Origin: Opitutaceae bacterium
GTDB lineage: Bacteria; Verrucomicrobiota; Verrucomicrobiia; Opitutales; Opitutaceae
NCBI GenBank assembly: GCA_014879845.1
Contig: JACSRI010000192.1
Location: 1 to 55,717 of the forward strand
Direction of reading: 5' to 3'
Length of the DNA stretch: 55,717 nucleotides
Under the pieces are notes generated by a model. The model ran no database searches and was not told where the DNA came from. It saw only the letters and a list, made by a program, of their open reading frames with translations. Within the stretch, counting starts at the first letter, position 1. Each line of letters opens with the position of its first letter. This document shows, piece by piece, positions 25,699 through 33,683 of this stretch. A program made the translations under genes and the position numbers.

Positions 25699-26127
25699 TC
25701 AGCGACCGATCGCCATGGCGCGCTGGGCCATCTGGCGGGCCGTGCGCACGACCGAGAGGTTGGCCTCGTAGGAGCGCGAGGCGGTGATGAGGTCGACCAT
25801 CTCGGTCTGGAGATTGACGTTGGGCATGTGGACGAGGCCGTTCTCGTCGGCGTGGGGGTGGCCGGGGTTGAAGATCGAGGCTCCAGGCGTGCGGTCCGAC
25901 TGGATACTGGCCACGCGCACGCCCGTGCGCGTCGAGAGGTCGTCCGCGCCGGCGCCGGTGACGGCATGCAGTTGCGTCTCGAACGTCACCATCTTGCGCT
26001 GGTAGGGCAGGCCGTCCGGGCCGCGGGTCGTGTTGGCGTTGGCGATGTTCTGGCCGATCACGTCGAGCCGGGTCTTCTCGGCCGCGAGTGCGTCGGAGGT
26101 GACGGAGATGGCGGGAAGGATGTTCAT
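25699..26127 (-). CDS. flgC: flagellar rod protein FlgC
   Basis: 142 residues. Rod-protein N-terminus SVTSDALAAEKTRLDVIGQNIANANTTRGPDGLPYQRKMV, and C-terminus PNVNLQTEMVDLITASRSYEANLSVVRTARQMAQRAMAIGR. Normal length. Cotranscribed with flgB (34-nt gap). Confidence 0.95.
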   Translation of the reverse strand: MNILPAISVTSDALAAEKTRLDVIGQNIANANTTRGPDGLPYQRKMVTFETQLHAVTGAGADDLSTRTGVRVASIQSDRTPGASIFNPGHPHADENGLVHMPNVNLQTEMVDLITASRSYEANLSVVRTARQMAQRAMAIGR

Positions 26128-26161
26128 GCGGCTGGGGAACGCTCAGGGGACTGGGTGCGGA

Positions 26162-26548
26162 TCACTGCACGCGACCGGTGATCGCGGTGCGCAGTCGCTT
26201 GATCGAGTCGCTGGCAAACTGGGAAAGGAAATCGTACTCGAGGGTGTTGCGGCTCAGCTCGATGAGTTCGCGATCGAGTTCCACGCTGTTGCCGTCGGGA
26301 CGGACGGCGCGGGCATTGAGGTCCTGGACAACGGTGGGTGTGAGTCGGAGCGGTTCGGCGGAGGCCGGGCCGGCGGCGGCAACTTTTTCGAGCTGGAGGG
26401 CGAAGTCGGGACTGAGATCGAGGCGCTTGAAGCCGGGGGTTTCGAGGTTGGCGATGTTGGTCGCCAGCGCCTCGTGGCGCAGCGACGCGGCGTCGAGCAG
26501 ATGCTTGGCGAGCTGGTAGTTCTGGTGCCCCAGCAGTTGATCGATCAT
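26162..26548 (-). CDS. flgB: flagellar rod protein FlgB
   Basis: 128 residues from the ATG at 26548 (MIDQLLGHQNYQLAKHLLDAASLRHEALATNIANLETPGFKR). An ATG 16 codons upstream would add residues unlike the family. The C-terminus (LDRELIELSRNTLEYDFLSQFASDSIKRLRTAITGRVQ) is typical. First gene of the main flagellar operon; its control region is shared with the divergent cheR. Confidence 0.93.
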   Translation of the reverse strand: MIDQLLGHQNYQLAKHLLDAASLRHEALATNIANLETPGFKRLDLSPDFALQLEKVAAAGPASAEPLRLTPTVVQDLNARAVRPDGNSVELDRELIELSRNTLEYDFLSQFASDSIKRLRTAITGRVQ

Positions 26549-26612
26549 GCCGCTCGCGATAGCAGGGCATGTGCCCGGGGCGGGCAAAGGCATCACAGGA
26601 TATTGATGGTCA

Positions 26613-26634
26613 ACGCGTAGAGAATTTTACGCGT
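26613..26634. repeat. inverted repeat upstream of flgB
   Basis: ACGCGTA (26613-26619) and TACGCGT (26628-26634) are perfect 7-bp inverted copies separated by an 8-bp AT-rich spacer. The site begins 65 bp upstream of the flgB start codon, so it could be an operator for a regulator of the flagellar operon, or a hairpin in its leader. Inference from symmetry and place only. Confidence 0.4.
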
Positions 26635-26675
26635 GCCGGCCTATCCTGGTCGCTCGGCCAGACCGGCATTTTTTT
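26635..26675 (+). terminator. terminator-like hairpin with T-run in the divergent region
   Basis: On the plus strand GCCGG ... CCGGC with an inner CTGG/CCAG stem is followed by ATTTTTTT (up to about 26678). The form is that of an intrinsic terminator pointing toward cheR, yet no plus-strand gene precedes it. It may insulate cheR from antisense transcription or end a short RNA. Confidence 0.35.
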
Positions 26676-26800
26676 CCCAAGCCCTCTGGGCCGGCAAATC
26701 CAGCCGCCCTCAGGATCAAGGCCCGCGAACGGGCCCCGAAGCGAACAAGGCACTGAGTAGATTCGCGCACCTCCCCGCGGGGTGAATCTGGCGAATGACC

Positions 26801-26828
26801 TAAAGTCGGACCGCGCGGTCCACGATAA
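26801..26828 (+). promoter_or_regulatory. FliA (sigma-28) type promoter of the chemotaxis operon
   Basis: TAAAGTCG (26801-26808) and CACGATAA (26821-26828) match the family consensus TAAAGTTT / GCCGATAA, with a 12-base spacer against the usual 11. It is 55 bases upstream of the cheR ATG and points toward it. The spacer with flanks contains a perfect 14-bp palindrome GGACCGCGCGGTCC (26808-26821), a possible operator. fliA itself is in this window. Confidence 0.6.
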
Positions 26829-26882
26829 ACGGAAGGTGCCGGACGCCGTTTGCGCCTGGCACCTCGCACGCGCTCTCCCCAC

Positions 26883-27770
26883 ATGGCCTTTTCGCTTCTC
26901 CACCGTCACCGACATCCCGCTCCTCCGGCCGAACCGGCCGAGAAGGGCATCAGCGACAAGGACTACGGCTTCATCCGCGACCTCGTCTACCAGCGCAGCC
27001 GGATCAACCTCGGCGAGAACAAGCGCGAGTTGGTCAACGCCCGCCTGGTCAAGCGCCTGCGCGCCACCGGCCTGCCGACCTACGCCGCCTACATCGCGTT
27101 CATCCGCACGCCCGCCGGCGACGAGGAGCGCATGCACCTGATCGACGCGATCTCGACGAATCACACGTCGTTCATGCGCGAGATCGACCACTTCCGCTTT
27201 CTCTCACGCGAGATCCTCCCGGCCGCGGTGCAGGGCGCGTATCGGGAAAACGAATTCCGCATGTGGAGCGCCGCCTCCTCGACCGGCGAGGAGGCCTACA
27301 GCGCGGGCTTGGTCATGGCCAACGCCCTGGGCGAACCGCCGAAGATGCGCTGGACCTGCGACTGCTCGGACATCTCCACGCGTGTGCTGCAAACGGCGAA
27401 GAACGCGACCTACGACGCCTCCCGTCTGCAACAGGTCCCGCCCGACTGGGTGCGCCGCTACTTCACGCAGGCCTCGACCAAGCCCGGCGAGTCGCTCTTC
27501 CAAGTGCGCCCGGAACTGCGCGCGCACTACCGCTTCCACCATCTCAATCTCCTCGGCGCGGCCTACCCGTTCACCAAGCCGTTCCACCTCATTTTCTGCC
27601 GCAACGTGATGATCTACTTCGATCGTCCGACACAGGAGGAACTCGTCGACCGCCTCACGCGCATCCTCGCGCCCGGCGGCTACCTGCTCATCGGGCACGC
27701 CGAGAGCCTGACCGGCGTGAAGAACCAGCTGAAGAACGTGCGTCCGGCCATCTATCGAAAACCCGAATGA
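26883..27770 (+). CDS. cheR: chemotaxis protein methyltransferase CheR
   Basis: 295 residues from the ATG at 26883; an upstream TTG is unlikely. The enzyme methylates receptor glutamates using SAM. An N-terminal helical domain (ISDKDYGFIRDLVYQRSRINLGENKRELVNARLVKRLR) precedes the SAM-binding domain (FRMWSAASSTGEEAYSAGLVM, about 129-149; LIFCRNVMIYFDRPTQEELV near 238; PGGYLLIGHAESL). Normal length. It opens the chemotaxis operon and overlaps cheB by 4 nt. Confidence 0.95.
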   Translation: MAFSLLHRHRHPAPPAEPAEKGISDKDYGFIRDLVYQRSRINLGENKRELVNARLVKRLRATGLPTYAAYIAFIRTPAGDEERMHLIDAISTNHTSFMREIDHFRFLSREILPAAVQGAYRENEFRMWSAASSTGEEAYSAGLVMANALGEPPKMRWTCDCSDISTRVLQTAKNATYDASRLQQVPPDWVRRYFTQASTKPGESLFQVRPELRAHYRFHHLNLLGAAYPFTKPFHLIFCRNVMIYFDRPTQEELVDRLTRILAPGGYLLIGHAESLTGVKNQLKNVRPAIYRKPE

Positions 27771-28873
27771 ACACGCCCGTCCCCAACCCGGTGGCCGGCC
27801 GCAAGATCCGCCTGCTCGTGGTCGACGACTCGCCGACGGTGCGGATGCTCGTGACGCGTTCGCTCGTCGACGATCCCGACATCGAGGTGGTCGCGGGCGC
27901 GGCCGATCCGTACGAGGCGCGCGACCGCATCCTCGAGCTGCAGCCCGACGTCATGACGCTCGACCTGGAGATGCCGCGCATGGACGGGCTCACGTTCCTG
28001 CGGATCCTGATGCAGAAGCGGCCCATGCCCGTCGTGGTCATGAGTTCGCTCACGCAGAAGGGCTCGGAACTCGCCCTCGAGGCCCTGCAGTGCGGCGCGG
28101 TCGACGTGCTGGCCAAGCCCTACGGCTCCAACTCCACCGCGCTGCTCGGCCGCCAGCTGGCCGAGCGCGTGAAGATGGCGGTCGGCTGCCGCGTGCGCCT
28201 GCCCGGCCAGGCCGGCCCGGCTCCGCGTATCGGATCCTCGGATGCGCCGGCGGTGATCAAGAACCGCCTGCATCCCAAGCAGATCATCCTGCTCGGCGCC
28301 TCCACCGGCGGCACCGAGGCGCTGCGCGAGGTGCTCATCCGCCTGCCGAGCAACTGCCCGCCGATCGCGATCGTCCAGCACATCCCCGCGGGGTTCTCCC
28401 GCGCGTTCGCCGAGCGCATGAACAAGACCTGCAAGATGGAGGTCCGCGAGGCCGTGCACGGCGACACACTGCGCACCGGCCTGGCCCTCATCGCCCCCGG
28501 CGACTACCACATGACATTGCGCTGGGCCGGCGCGCACTACGAGGTCGGCCTGCGCCAGGGTCCGCCCGTCTGGCACCAGCGCCCGGCCGTTGACATCCTT
28601 TTCAAATCCGCGGTCGAGGCCGCCGGGCACCACGCCGTGGTCGGCCTGCTCACCGGCATGGGCCGCGACGGCGCCGACGGCATGCTCAAGCTGCGCGAGG
28701 CCGGTGCGTTCACCGTCGCCCAGGACGAAGCCACCTGCGTCGTCTACGGCATGCCCAAGGCGGCGGTCGAGCTCGGCGCCGCGGCCAAGATCGCCCCGCT
28801 TTTGCAGATTCCCCACCTCCTCGCCCAGGCGCTCGCGGAACCCGCGTCCGCCCCGGAGAGAGTCACCCGCTGA
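27767..28873 (+). CDS. cheB: chemotaxis response regulator/methylesterase CheB
   Basis: 368 residues. Receiver domain 14-130 (VVDDSPTVRMLV, phosphorylated Asp66 in LDLEMPRMDG, Lys117) is joined to the methylesterase domain with catalytic Ser179 (GASTGGTEA), His205 (VQHIPAGFS) and Asp301 (GMGRDGADG). It removes receptor methyl groups when phosphorylated by CheA. ATG overlaps the cheR stop as ATGA. Confidence 0.96.
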   Translation: MNTPVPNPVAGRKIRLLVVDDSPTVRMLVTRSLVDDPDIEVVAGAADPYEARDRILELQPDVMTLDLEMPRMDGLTFLRILMQKRPMPVVVMSSLTQKGSELALEALQCGAVDVLAKPYGSNSTALLGRQLAERVKMAVGCRVRLPGQAGPAPRIGSSDAPAVIKNRLHPKQIILLGASTGGTEALREVLIRLPSNCPPIAIVQHIPAGFSRAFAERMNKTCKMEVREAVHGDTLRTGLALIAPGDYHMTLRWAGAHYEVGLRQGPPVWHQRPAVDILFKSAVEAAGHHAVVGLLTGMGRDGADGMLKLREAGAFTVAQDEATCVVYGMPKAAVELGAAAKIAPLLQIPHLLAQALAEPASAPERVTR

Positions 28874-28920
28874 TCCTGCGCAAGACTGCTCACCATTCCT
28901 TTTCAGCAACGCGAGGCGTT

Positions 28921-28928
28921 GCCGATAC
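28921..28928 (+). promoter_or_regulatory. possible FliA -10 element upstream of cheW
   Basis: GCCGATAC matches 7 of 8 bases of the sigma-28 -10 box and lies 40 bases before the cheW ATG. The -35 position (TTCAGCAA) does not match well, so a separate cheW promoter is only a possibility. Confidence 0.25.
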
Positions 28929-28968
28929 CTAACTGTCCATCTTCACCGCCATCTCCGGTCTACTCCCG

Positions 28969-29460
28969 ATGCAACCCACCGCCACCGAAAACGTCACCGC
29001 CACCGAACGCCGCGCGCTCCAGAAATTCCTCACGTTCGTGCTGGATAATGAACACTACGGCGTGGAGGTGATGAAGATCCGCGAGATCATCCGCATGCAG
29101 AAGATCACGCCCGTGCCACAGATGCCGCCGCACGTGAAGGGCGTGATCAACCTGCGCGGCAAGATCATCCCTGTCATGGATCTGCGGCTACGATTCGACC
29201 TCGTGGCCAAGGATGCCGACGACAATACCTGCATTGTCGTGGTGAACCTCGTCCGCAACGACGGCAGCAACGCCCTCACCGGACTGGTCGTCGACAATGT
29301 CGAGGAGGTGCTCAACATCAACACGGCTGAGATCGAGGACGCCCCGGAAGTCGGCACGCACGCCGCCGGCGAGTGCATCCTCGGCCTGGCCAAGACCAAG
29401 AACACCGTCATCACGCTGCTCGCGATCGAACGCGTGGTCCTCGGAGAAGACGCCGCCTAA
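28969..29460 (+). CDS. cheW: chemotaxis coupling protein CheW
   Basis: 163 residues, a single CheW domain: KFLTFVLDNEHYGVEVMKIREIIRMQKITPVPQMPPHVKGVINLRGKIIPVMDLRLRF, then GLVVDNVEEVLNINTAEIEDAP and ILGLAKTKNTVITLLAIERV. It bridges receptors and CheA. It follows a 95-nt gap that may contain its own promoter. Confidence 0.95.
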   Translation: MQPTATENVTATERRALQKFLTFVLDNEHYGVEVMKIREIIRMQKITPVPQMPPHVKGVINLRGKIIPVMDLRLRFDLVAKDADDNTCIVVVNLVRNDGSNALTGLVVDNVEEVLNINTAEIEDAPEVGTHAAGECILGLAKTKNTVITLLAIERVVLGEDAA

Positions 29461-29532
29461 GCCAGCCGCCGCCAGGCCGCGCGGGACGCGCCGAACCACC
29501 GTCCCCGCTTCCCACCCGGCGGCTTCCCCCGT

Positions 29533-30054
29533 ATGGCCGGTTCTCCCACAGTTGGCGCGTTTTTCACCCAGCGGGTTGTGGTCGGTGTAGGCGACATGGC
29601 CGCGGGCAACAACAGCAGCATCATCCTCAGCACCTTCGCGCTCGGCTCGTGCATCGGTGTCGTGATGCACGACTCCGCCACCAAGGCCAGCGCCCTGCTC
29701 CACTTCATGCTGCCCGACTCAACCATCTCGCCCGAAAAGGCCGCGAAGCAGCCCGCGATGTTCGCCGACACGGGATTCCCGCACATGATGAAGGCGTTCC
29801 TCGGCCTCAAGGGCGCGGCCAATCGCGCCAAGTGCTACATCGCCGGCGGCGCCGGCGTGATCAGCGGCACCGATGCCTTCAAGATCGGCGAGCGCAACAT
29901 CGCCGCCGCCCGCGTGTTCGTGCAGCGCCTCGGCCTCACCGTGGTCGCCGCCGACGTCGGCGGGATCAACAACCGCACGCTTCACCTCAATATCGGGACC
30001 GGCGAGCTCACGATGAAGTCTCCCGTCGAGACACGAACCATCCAGCTGCGATGA
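29533..30054 (+). CDS. cheD: chemoreceptor glutamine deamidase CheD
   Basis: 173 residues. CheD deamidates receptor glutamines. The catalytic Cys40 lies in LGSCIGVVMHD and His57 in LLHFMLP, as in the family, followed by CYIAGGAGVISG and a GERNIAAARVFVQRLGLTVVAADVGGINNRTLHLNIGTGEL. ATG at 29533 keeps the VVVGVGDMAAG strand; the later ATG (29596) would cut it. The stop overlaps the HDOD gene by 4 nt. No cheC is present. Confidence 0.94.
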   Translation: MAGSPTVGAFFTQRVVVGVGDMAAGNNSSIILSTFALGSCIGVVMHDSATKASALLHFMLPDSTISPEKAAKQPAMFADTGFPHMMKAFLGLKGAANRAKCYIAGGAGVISGTDAFKIGERNIAAARVFVQRLGLTVVAADVGGINNRTLHLNIGTGELTMKSPVETRTIQLR

Positions 30055-30893
30055 ACCTCCAGGAGCTCGTCTCTTCCGTCAAGTCCCTGCCCCCCGCGCC
30101 CCGGGTGCTGGTGCGCCTGCTCGAGGTCGTGCGCGATCCCGATGCCGACAGCGACCGCGTGCTCGAGGTGCTGCAGATGGACGCCGCGCTCACCGCCGAG
30201 ATCATCCGCACGTCGAATACAGCCTACTTCTCCTCGTCCACGCCGGTGTCCTCGCTCGACGAGGCCGTCGCCCGGCTCGGTTACCTCGAGGTCTACCGCA
30301 TGGCCGCACGCGTGCCCGCCGGCAAGATGTTCGGCGGCGCGATCGACTCGATGGGCATCGCCGCGGGCGAACTCTTCGAGCACAGCCTCGCCTGCGCCAT
30401 CGTGGCCGACGAACTCGGCCAGCGCATCGACATGGAGTCGGGCGTGGCCTACACCACCGGCCTGCTCCACGACATCGGCAAGCTCGTGCTGCACGAGCGC
30501 TGCGCCGACAAGTACGAGAAGGTCTTCACGCTCATCGAGGCCGAGCAGATGACGCTCATCGACGCCGAGCGCACGGTGCTCGGCTTCGACCACGCCGAGG
30601 TCGGCGGCGCCCTGCTCGAACACTGGAAGTTCCCCGCCGACATCCACAACGCGGTGCGCTACCAGTACCGCCCGAAGGATTGTCCCGAGCCGAAGTTCCT
30701 CGCGGCCGCGCTGCTCATCGCGAACTGGGCCGCCGGCGCGCTCGGCTGCAACCACGGCCGCGATGTCTGGGCCATCTCGATCGACGACGAGGTGCGCCAG
30801 CTCGCCCGCCTCGAGCCCCACGACATCGAACTGCTCGTCGTCAACAGCACCGCCCGCCTGCACAGCGCCATAGCCGCCGTGGCACGCGAGTGA
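30051..30893 (+). CDS. HDOD domain signalling protein in the chemotaxis operon
   Basis: 280 residues. The HDOD (HD-related, non-catalytic output) domain covers about 12-210: LPPAPRVLVRLLEVVRDPDADSDRVLEVLQMDAALTAEIIRTSNTAYF and TTGLLHDIGKLVLHE. HD-like pairs survive (LLHDIG, FDHAEVG), but HDOD proteins generally do not hydrolyse nucleotides. No receiver or EAL domain is attached. Its start overlaps cheD (ATGA) and cheA follows 42 nt later, so it is part of the chemotaxis operon. Its role there is unknown. Confidence 0.88.
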   Translation: MNLQELVSSVKSLPPAPRVLVRLLEVVRDPDADSDRVLEVLQMDAALTAEIIRTSNTAYFSSSTPVSSLDEAVARLGYLEVYRMAARVPAGKMFGGAIDSMGIAAGELFEHSLACAIVADELGQRIDMESGVAYTTGLLHDIGKLVLHERCADKYEKVFTLIEAEQMTLIDAERTVLGFDHAEVGGALLEHWKFPADIHNAVRYQYRPKDCPEPKFLAAALLIANWAAGALGCNHGRDVWAISIDDEVRQLARLEPHDIELLVVNSTARLHSAIAAVARE

Positions 30894-30935
30894 CCCACCG
30901 TCGCTAACGTCAGCCCCACCTGCCCACGCATTCCC

Positions 30936-33158
30936 ATGAAACTCGACCCGCACCAAGTCACCGCCCTTGAGGAGTTCAGCGGCAAGATCGCCGCCGAGCT
31001 CGTCTTCGCCGAAGCCGGCAAGGACGAAGGCTTGATTCCCGCCTACAGCCTGCTCGGCGAACTGATGGACCAGATCGATTCGTGCGACGAGGTGATGAAG
31101 GCCGCCAAGGCCATGCAGGCGTTGCTGGGCGAACATCTCGATCAAGGCAAACCCTGGGAGACGGCGACGATCAACCGGCTCACCGCGTTCAACTGCTGGT
31201 GCGAGGCGCTCCACGCCGCCACGGAGACCGGCGAGAAGTGCAAGCCGTTCGACCAGTATGTGGCCGATGCCGAGGCCGCCGCCGCAGCTGACGCAGCCGC
31301 CGTCGCCGCGCCCTCGGCGAAGCCTTCGAATCCCAGGGCCGAGACTCCGGCTCCCCAACCCGTCGGCACCATCCCTCCGGAACTGCTCGAACTCGACCGT
31401 ATCCAGACGATCGATCTGAGCGAGAACGCCGAGCTGCTCGGTGAATTCCACATCGAGGCCGTCGACCATCTCGGCCAGATCGAGGCCGCCGTGCTCCAGC
31501 TCGAGGGCGACCCGGGCAATCGCGACGCGATCAACTCGGTCTTCCGCTCCTTCCACACGCTCAAGGGCGTGGCCGGCTTCCTCCATCTCAAGCCGATCAA
31601 CCGGCTCGCGCACGAGATCGAGTCCGTGCTCGACGATGTCCGCACCGACAAGCTGGAATTCCACCAGGGTATCACCGACGTGGTGCTCGCCGGCCGCGAC
31701 TTGATCGAGAAACTCGTCGCGCAGGTCGGCGACGTCATCCACGCCAATCGCCAGCCCGACACCGCGATTCCCGTCAGCCAGCTGATCGTGCGCGTGCGCG
31801 CCGTCGCCAAGCGCGAGACGGCCGCGGCCAGTCCCGCCGCCGCCGAGGCGCCCGTCGCGCCGGTGGCCACGCCGAGCGCTCCGGCTCCGGTGGCCACCAC
31901 CGAGGCCGCCGTCGTCCCCGCGCCCGAGGCTCCGACCAAGGTTGCCGCGCCCGCGCCCCAGACCGGCAACTCCGCCGGCGCCACCGCCGCCTCGCGGCAG
32001 GAGTCGAACACGATCCGCGTGCAGACCGGCAAGCTCGACAGCCTCATGGATCTCGTCGGCGAGCTGGTCATCGCCCAGAGTCAACTCGTCGAGGGCGCGC
32101 GCGAGGCCGGCAACGGCTCCGGCACCCTCCACCGCACGGTCGGCCACCTCGCACGCATCTCCAAGGAGCTGCAGCACACGGCCATGTCGCTGCGCATGAT
32201 CCCGATCAAGCCGACGTTCCAGAAGATGGCTCGCCTCGTGCGCGACCTCGCCGTGACCGCCGGCAAGCAGGTCTCCTTCGAGATGCACGGCGAGGACACC
32301 GAGCTCGACCGCAATATGGTCGAGGAACTCGGTGATCCGCTCGTGCACATGATCCGCAACGGCCTCGACCACGGTCTCGAGCCACCGGCCGAGCGCGTCG
32401 CCGCCGGCAAGTCCGATACCGGCCACATCCGCCTCTCCGCGTATCACCAGGGCGGAAACATCGTGGTCGAACTCAAGGACGACGGCCGCGGCATCAATCC
32501 CGAGAAGGTCTTCAAGAAGGCGGTCGAGAAGGGCCTGGTGAACCCGAACCAGCGCCTCACTGACGAGGAGATCTTCAAGCTCATCTTCCTGCCCGGCTTC
32601 TCCACCGCGGAGAAGATCACCGACATCTCCGGCCGCGGCGTCGGCATGGACGTGGTGAAGCGCAACATCGAGCGCCTGCGCGGCTCGGTCGAGATCCACT
32701 CCGAACTCGGGAAGGGCTCGACGTTTCGCATCATGCTGCCGCTGACGATGGCGATCATCGACGGCCTGATCGTCCGCGTCGGCCAGGATCGTTTCATCCT
32801 CCCGACCACGAGCGTGCAGGTCGCCCTGCGCCCGCAGGCCGACATGCTTGCGACGATCCAGGGTCGCAGCGAAGTCATCGTGGTGCGCGGCAAGACCATC
32901 CCGGTCGTGCGCCTGCACCGCCGCCTCGCGATCGAGAGCGATGTGACCAACCTCGTGGACGGCACGGTCGTGATCCTCGAAAACGCCGGCCGGCCCTGCG
33001 GGCTGTTCGTCGACGAGATGGTGAGCAAGCAGGAGGTCGTGGTGAAGAGCCTCGGCAGCACGATGCGCAACATCCCGGGCATCTCCGGCGGCGCCATCCT
33101 CGGCGACGGCAGCATCGCGCTCATCCTTGACCCGGCCAGCTTGATCAAGGCCGCCTGA
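30936..33158 (+). CDS. cheA: chemotaxis histidine kinase CheA with extra N-terminal domain
   Basis: 740 residues. Residues 1-110 are a helical domain without phospho-accepting His context that I do not recognise. After an Ala/Pro linker comes the Hpt domain with His207 (FRSFHTLKGVAGFL), a P2-less Ala/Pro linker, dimerisation (TIRVQTGKLDSLMDLVGELVIAQSQL), HATPase (HMIRNGLDHGLE, DDGRGINPEKV, GRGVGMDVVKRNIERLRGSVEI) and a CheW-like C-terminus. The Hpt is therefore about 200 residues in from the start, whereas CheA usually begins with it. The likely response partners are CheB here and a CheY elsewhere. Last gene before a strong terminator. Confidence 0.95.
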   Translation: MKLDPHQVTALEEFSGKIAAELVFAEAGKDEGLIPAYSLLGELMDQIDSCDEVMKAAKAMQALLGEHLDQGKPWETATINRLTAFNCWCEALHAATETGEKCKPFDQYVADAEAAAAADAAAVAAPSAKPSNPRAETPAPQPVGTIPPELLELDRIQTIDLSENAELLGEFHIEAVDHLGQIEAAVLQLEGDPGNRDAINSVFRSFHTLKGVAGFLHLKPINRLAHEIESVLDDVRTDKLEFHQGITDVVLAGRDLIEKLVAQVGDVIHANRQPDTAIPVSQLIVRVRAVAKRETAAASPAAAEAPVAPVATPSAPAPVATTEAAVVPAPEAPTKVAAPAPQTGNSAGATAASRQESNTIRVQTGKLDSLMDLVGELVIAQSQLVEGAREAGNGSGTLHRTVGHLARISKELQHTAMSLRMIPIKPTFQKMARLVRDLAVTAGKQVSFEMHGEDTELDRNMVEELGDPLVHMIRNGLDHGLEPPAERVAAGKSDTGHIRLSAYHQGGNIVVELKDDGRGINPEKVFKKAVEKGLVNPNQRLTDEEIFKLIFLPGFSTAEKITDISGRGVGMDVVKRNIERLRGSVEIHSELGKGSTFRIMLPLTMAIIDGLIVRVGQDRFILPTTSVQVALRPQADMLATIQGRSEVIVVRGKTIPVVRLHRRLAIESDVTNLVDGTVVILENAGRPCGLFVDEMVSKQEVVVKSLGSTMRNIPGISGGAILGDGSIALILDPASLIKAA

Positions 33159-33191
33159 ACCACCACCGGCCGACCGATCCGCACTCGTCCA

Positions 33192-33226
33192 CGCGCGCCC
33201 GCGAGCCGGGCGCGCGTTTTTGTTTC
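33192..33226 (+). terminator. strong intrinsic terminator after cheA
   Basis: CGCGCGCCCG (33192-33201) and CGGGCGCGCG (33207-33216) form a perfect 10-bp stem with a 5-base loop, followed by TTTTTGTTT. It starts 33 nt after the cheA stop. Confidence 0.9.
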
Positions 33227-33339
33227 ATCCGCCGCCCCTCGACGCCCTGAGCCAACTTCATGCGGCCGCTGGATGCGCGGTGGATCGACGCGTCTTTGGC
33301 TCGTCGCACCGAGGACGATCCGAGGCAAACGCCCGCGGC

Positions 33340-33683
33340 ATGGGCATGTTCGATACCACCGGAACGCCTGCCGCCGCCGCTCCCACCGGCGAAAGGAAGA
33401 AACTCTCCGCAGACTCGAGCGCCTGAACAAGGCGCTCCGTCACGAGGAGCCCGACCGTGTGTCGGTCAGCGACTTCTTCTGAAACGGCTTCACCGAGCGC
33501 TGGCGCCGCGAACTCGGGCTGCCGTCCGAAGCGAATCCGCGCTCTGGCTGCGATCTCGATTGGATCGTCACCGTTCCGAGCATGGATCCCTGGATCCGGT
33601 CGTTCGGCACGCTCACGGAGACGCAAGACGAGGTCGTCGTGCGCACCGGTTTCGTCGAGACCATGCACAAGCTCTCCACCCGG
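33340..33683 (+). pseudogene. URO-D-like (uroporphyrinogen decarboxylase family) pseudogene fragment
   Basis: Translation gives a family N-terminus broken in three places. ATG 33340 starts MGMFDTTGTPAAAAPTGE. A frameshift near 33390 moves the reading into LRRLERLNKALRHEEPDRVSVSDFF. A TGA at 33480-33482 sits where a Trp is expected (FF-W-NGF). The text resumes as NGFTERWRRELGLPSEAN ... LDWIVTVPSMDPWIRSFGTLTETQDEVVVRTGF and stops at about 33683, where rhamnose-transporter-like sequence begins. The opening RLNxALRHEEPDRVxVSDFF is typical of COG0407 proteins near rhamnose genes. The gene cannot make a full product. Confidence 0.75.

Larger units (their letters stand above)
26549..26882. other. 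334-bp divergent control region between flgB and cheR
   Basis: No gene seen. From left to right it holds an inverted repeat next to flgB, a GC hairpin followed by a seven-T run on the plus strand, a perfect GGCCCG-CGAA-CGGGCC hairpin (26720-26735), a CCCCGCGGGG palindrome near 26773 and a FliA-type promoter facing cheR. I could not find a convincing sigma-70 or sigma-54 promoter for the flgB operon. Confidence 0.6.

Noticed and set aside
26549-26760. Sigma-54 promoter for the flgB operon
   Set aside because: No GG/GC pair with correct spacing could be found on the minus strand.
29982-32918. 978-codon minus-strand open frame opposite cheA and the HDOD gene
   Set aside because: The plus strand here has clear cheA and HDOD motifs. 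The minus-strand translation has no domain-like pattern and only mirrors codon bias.
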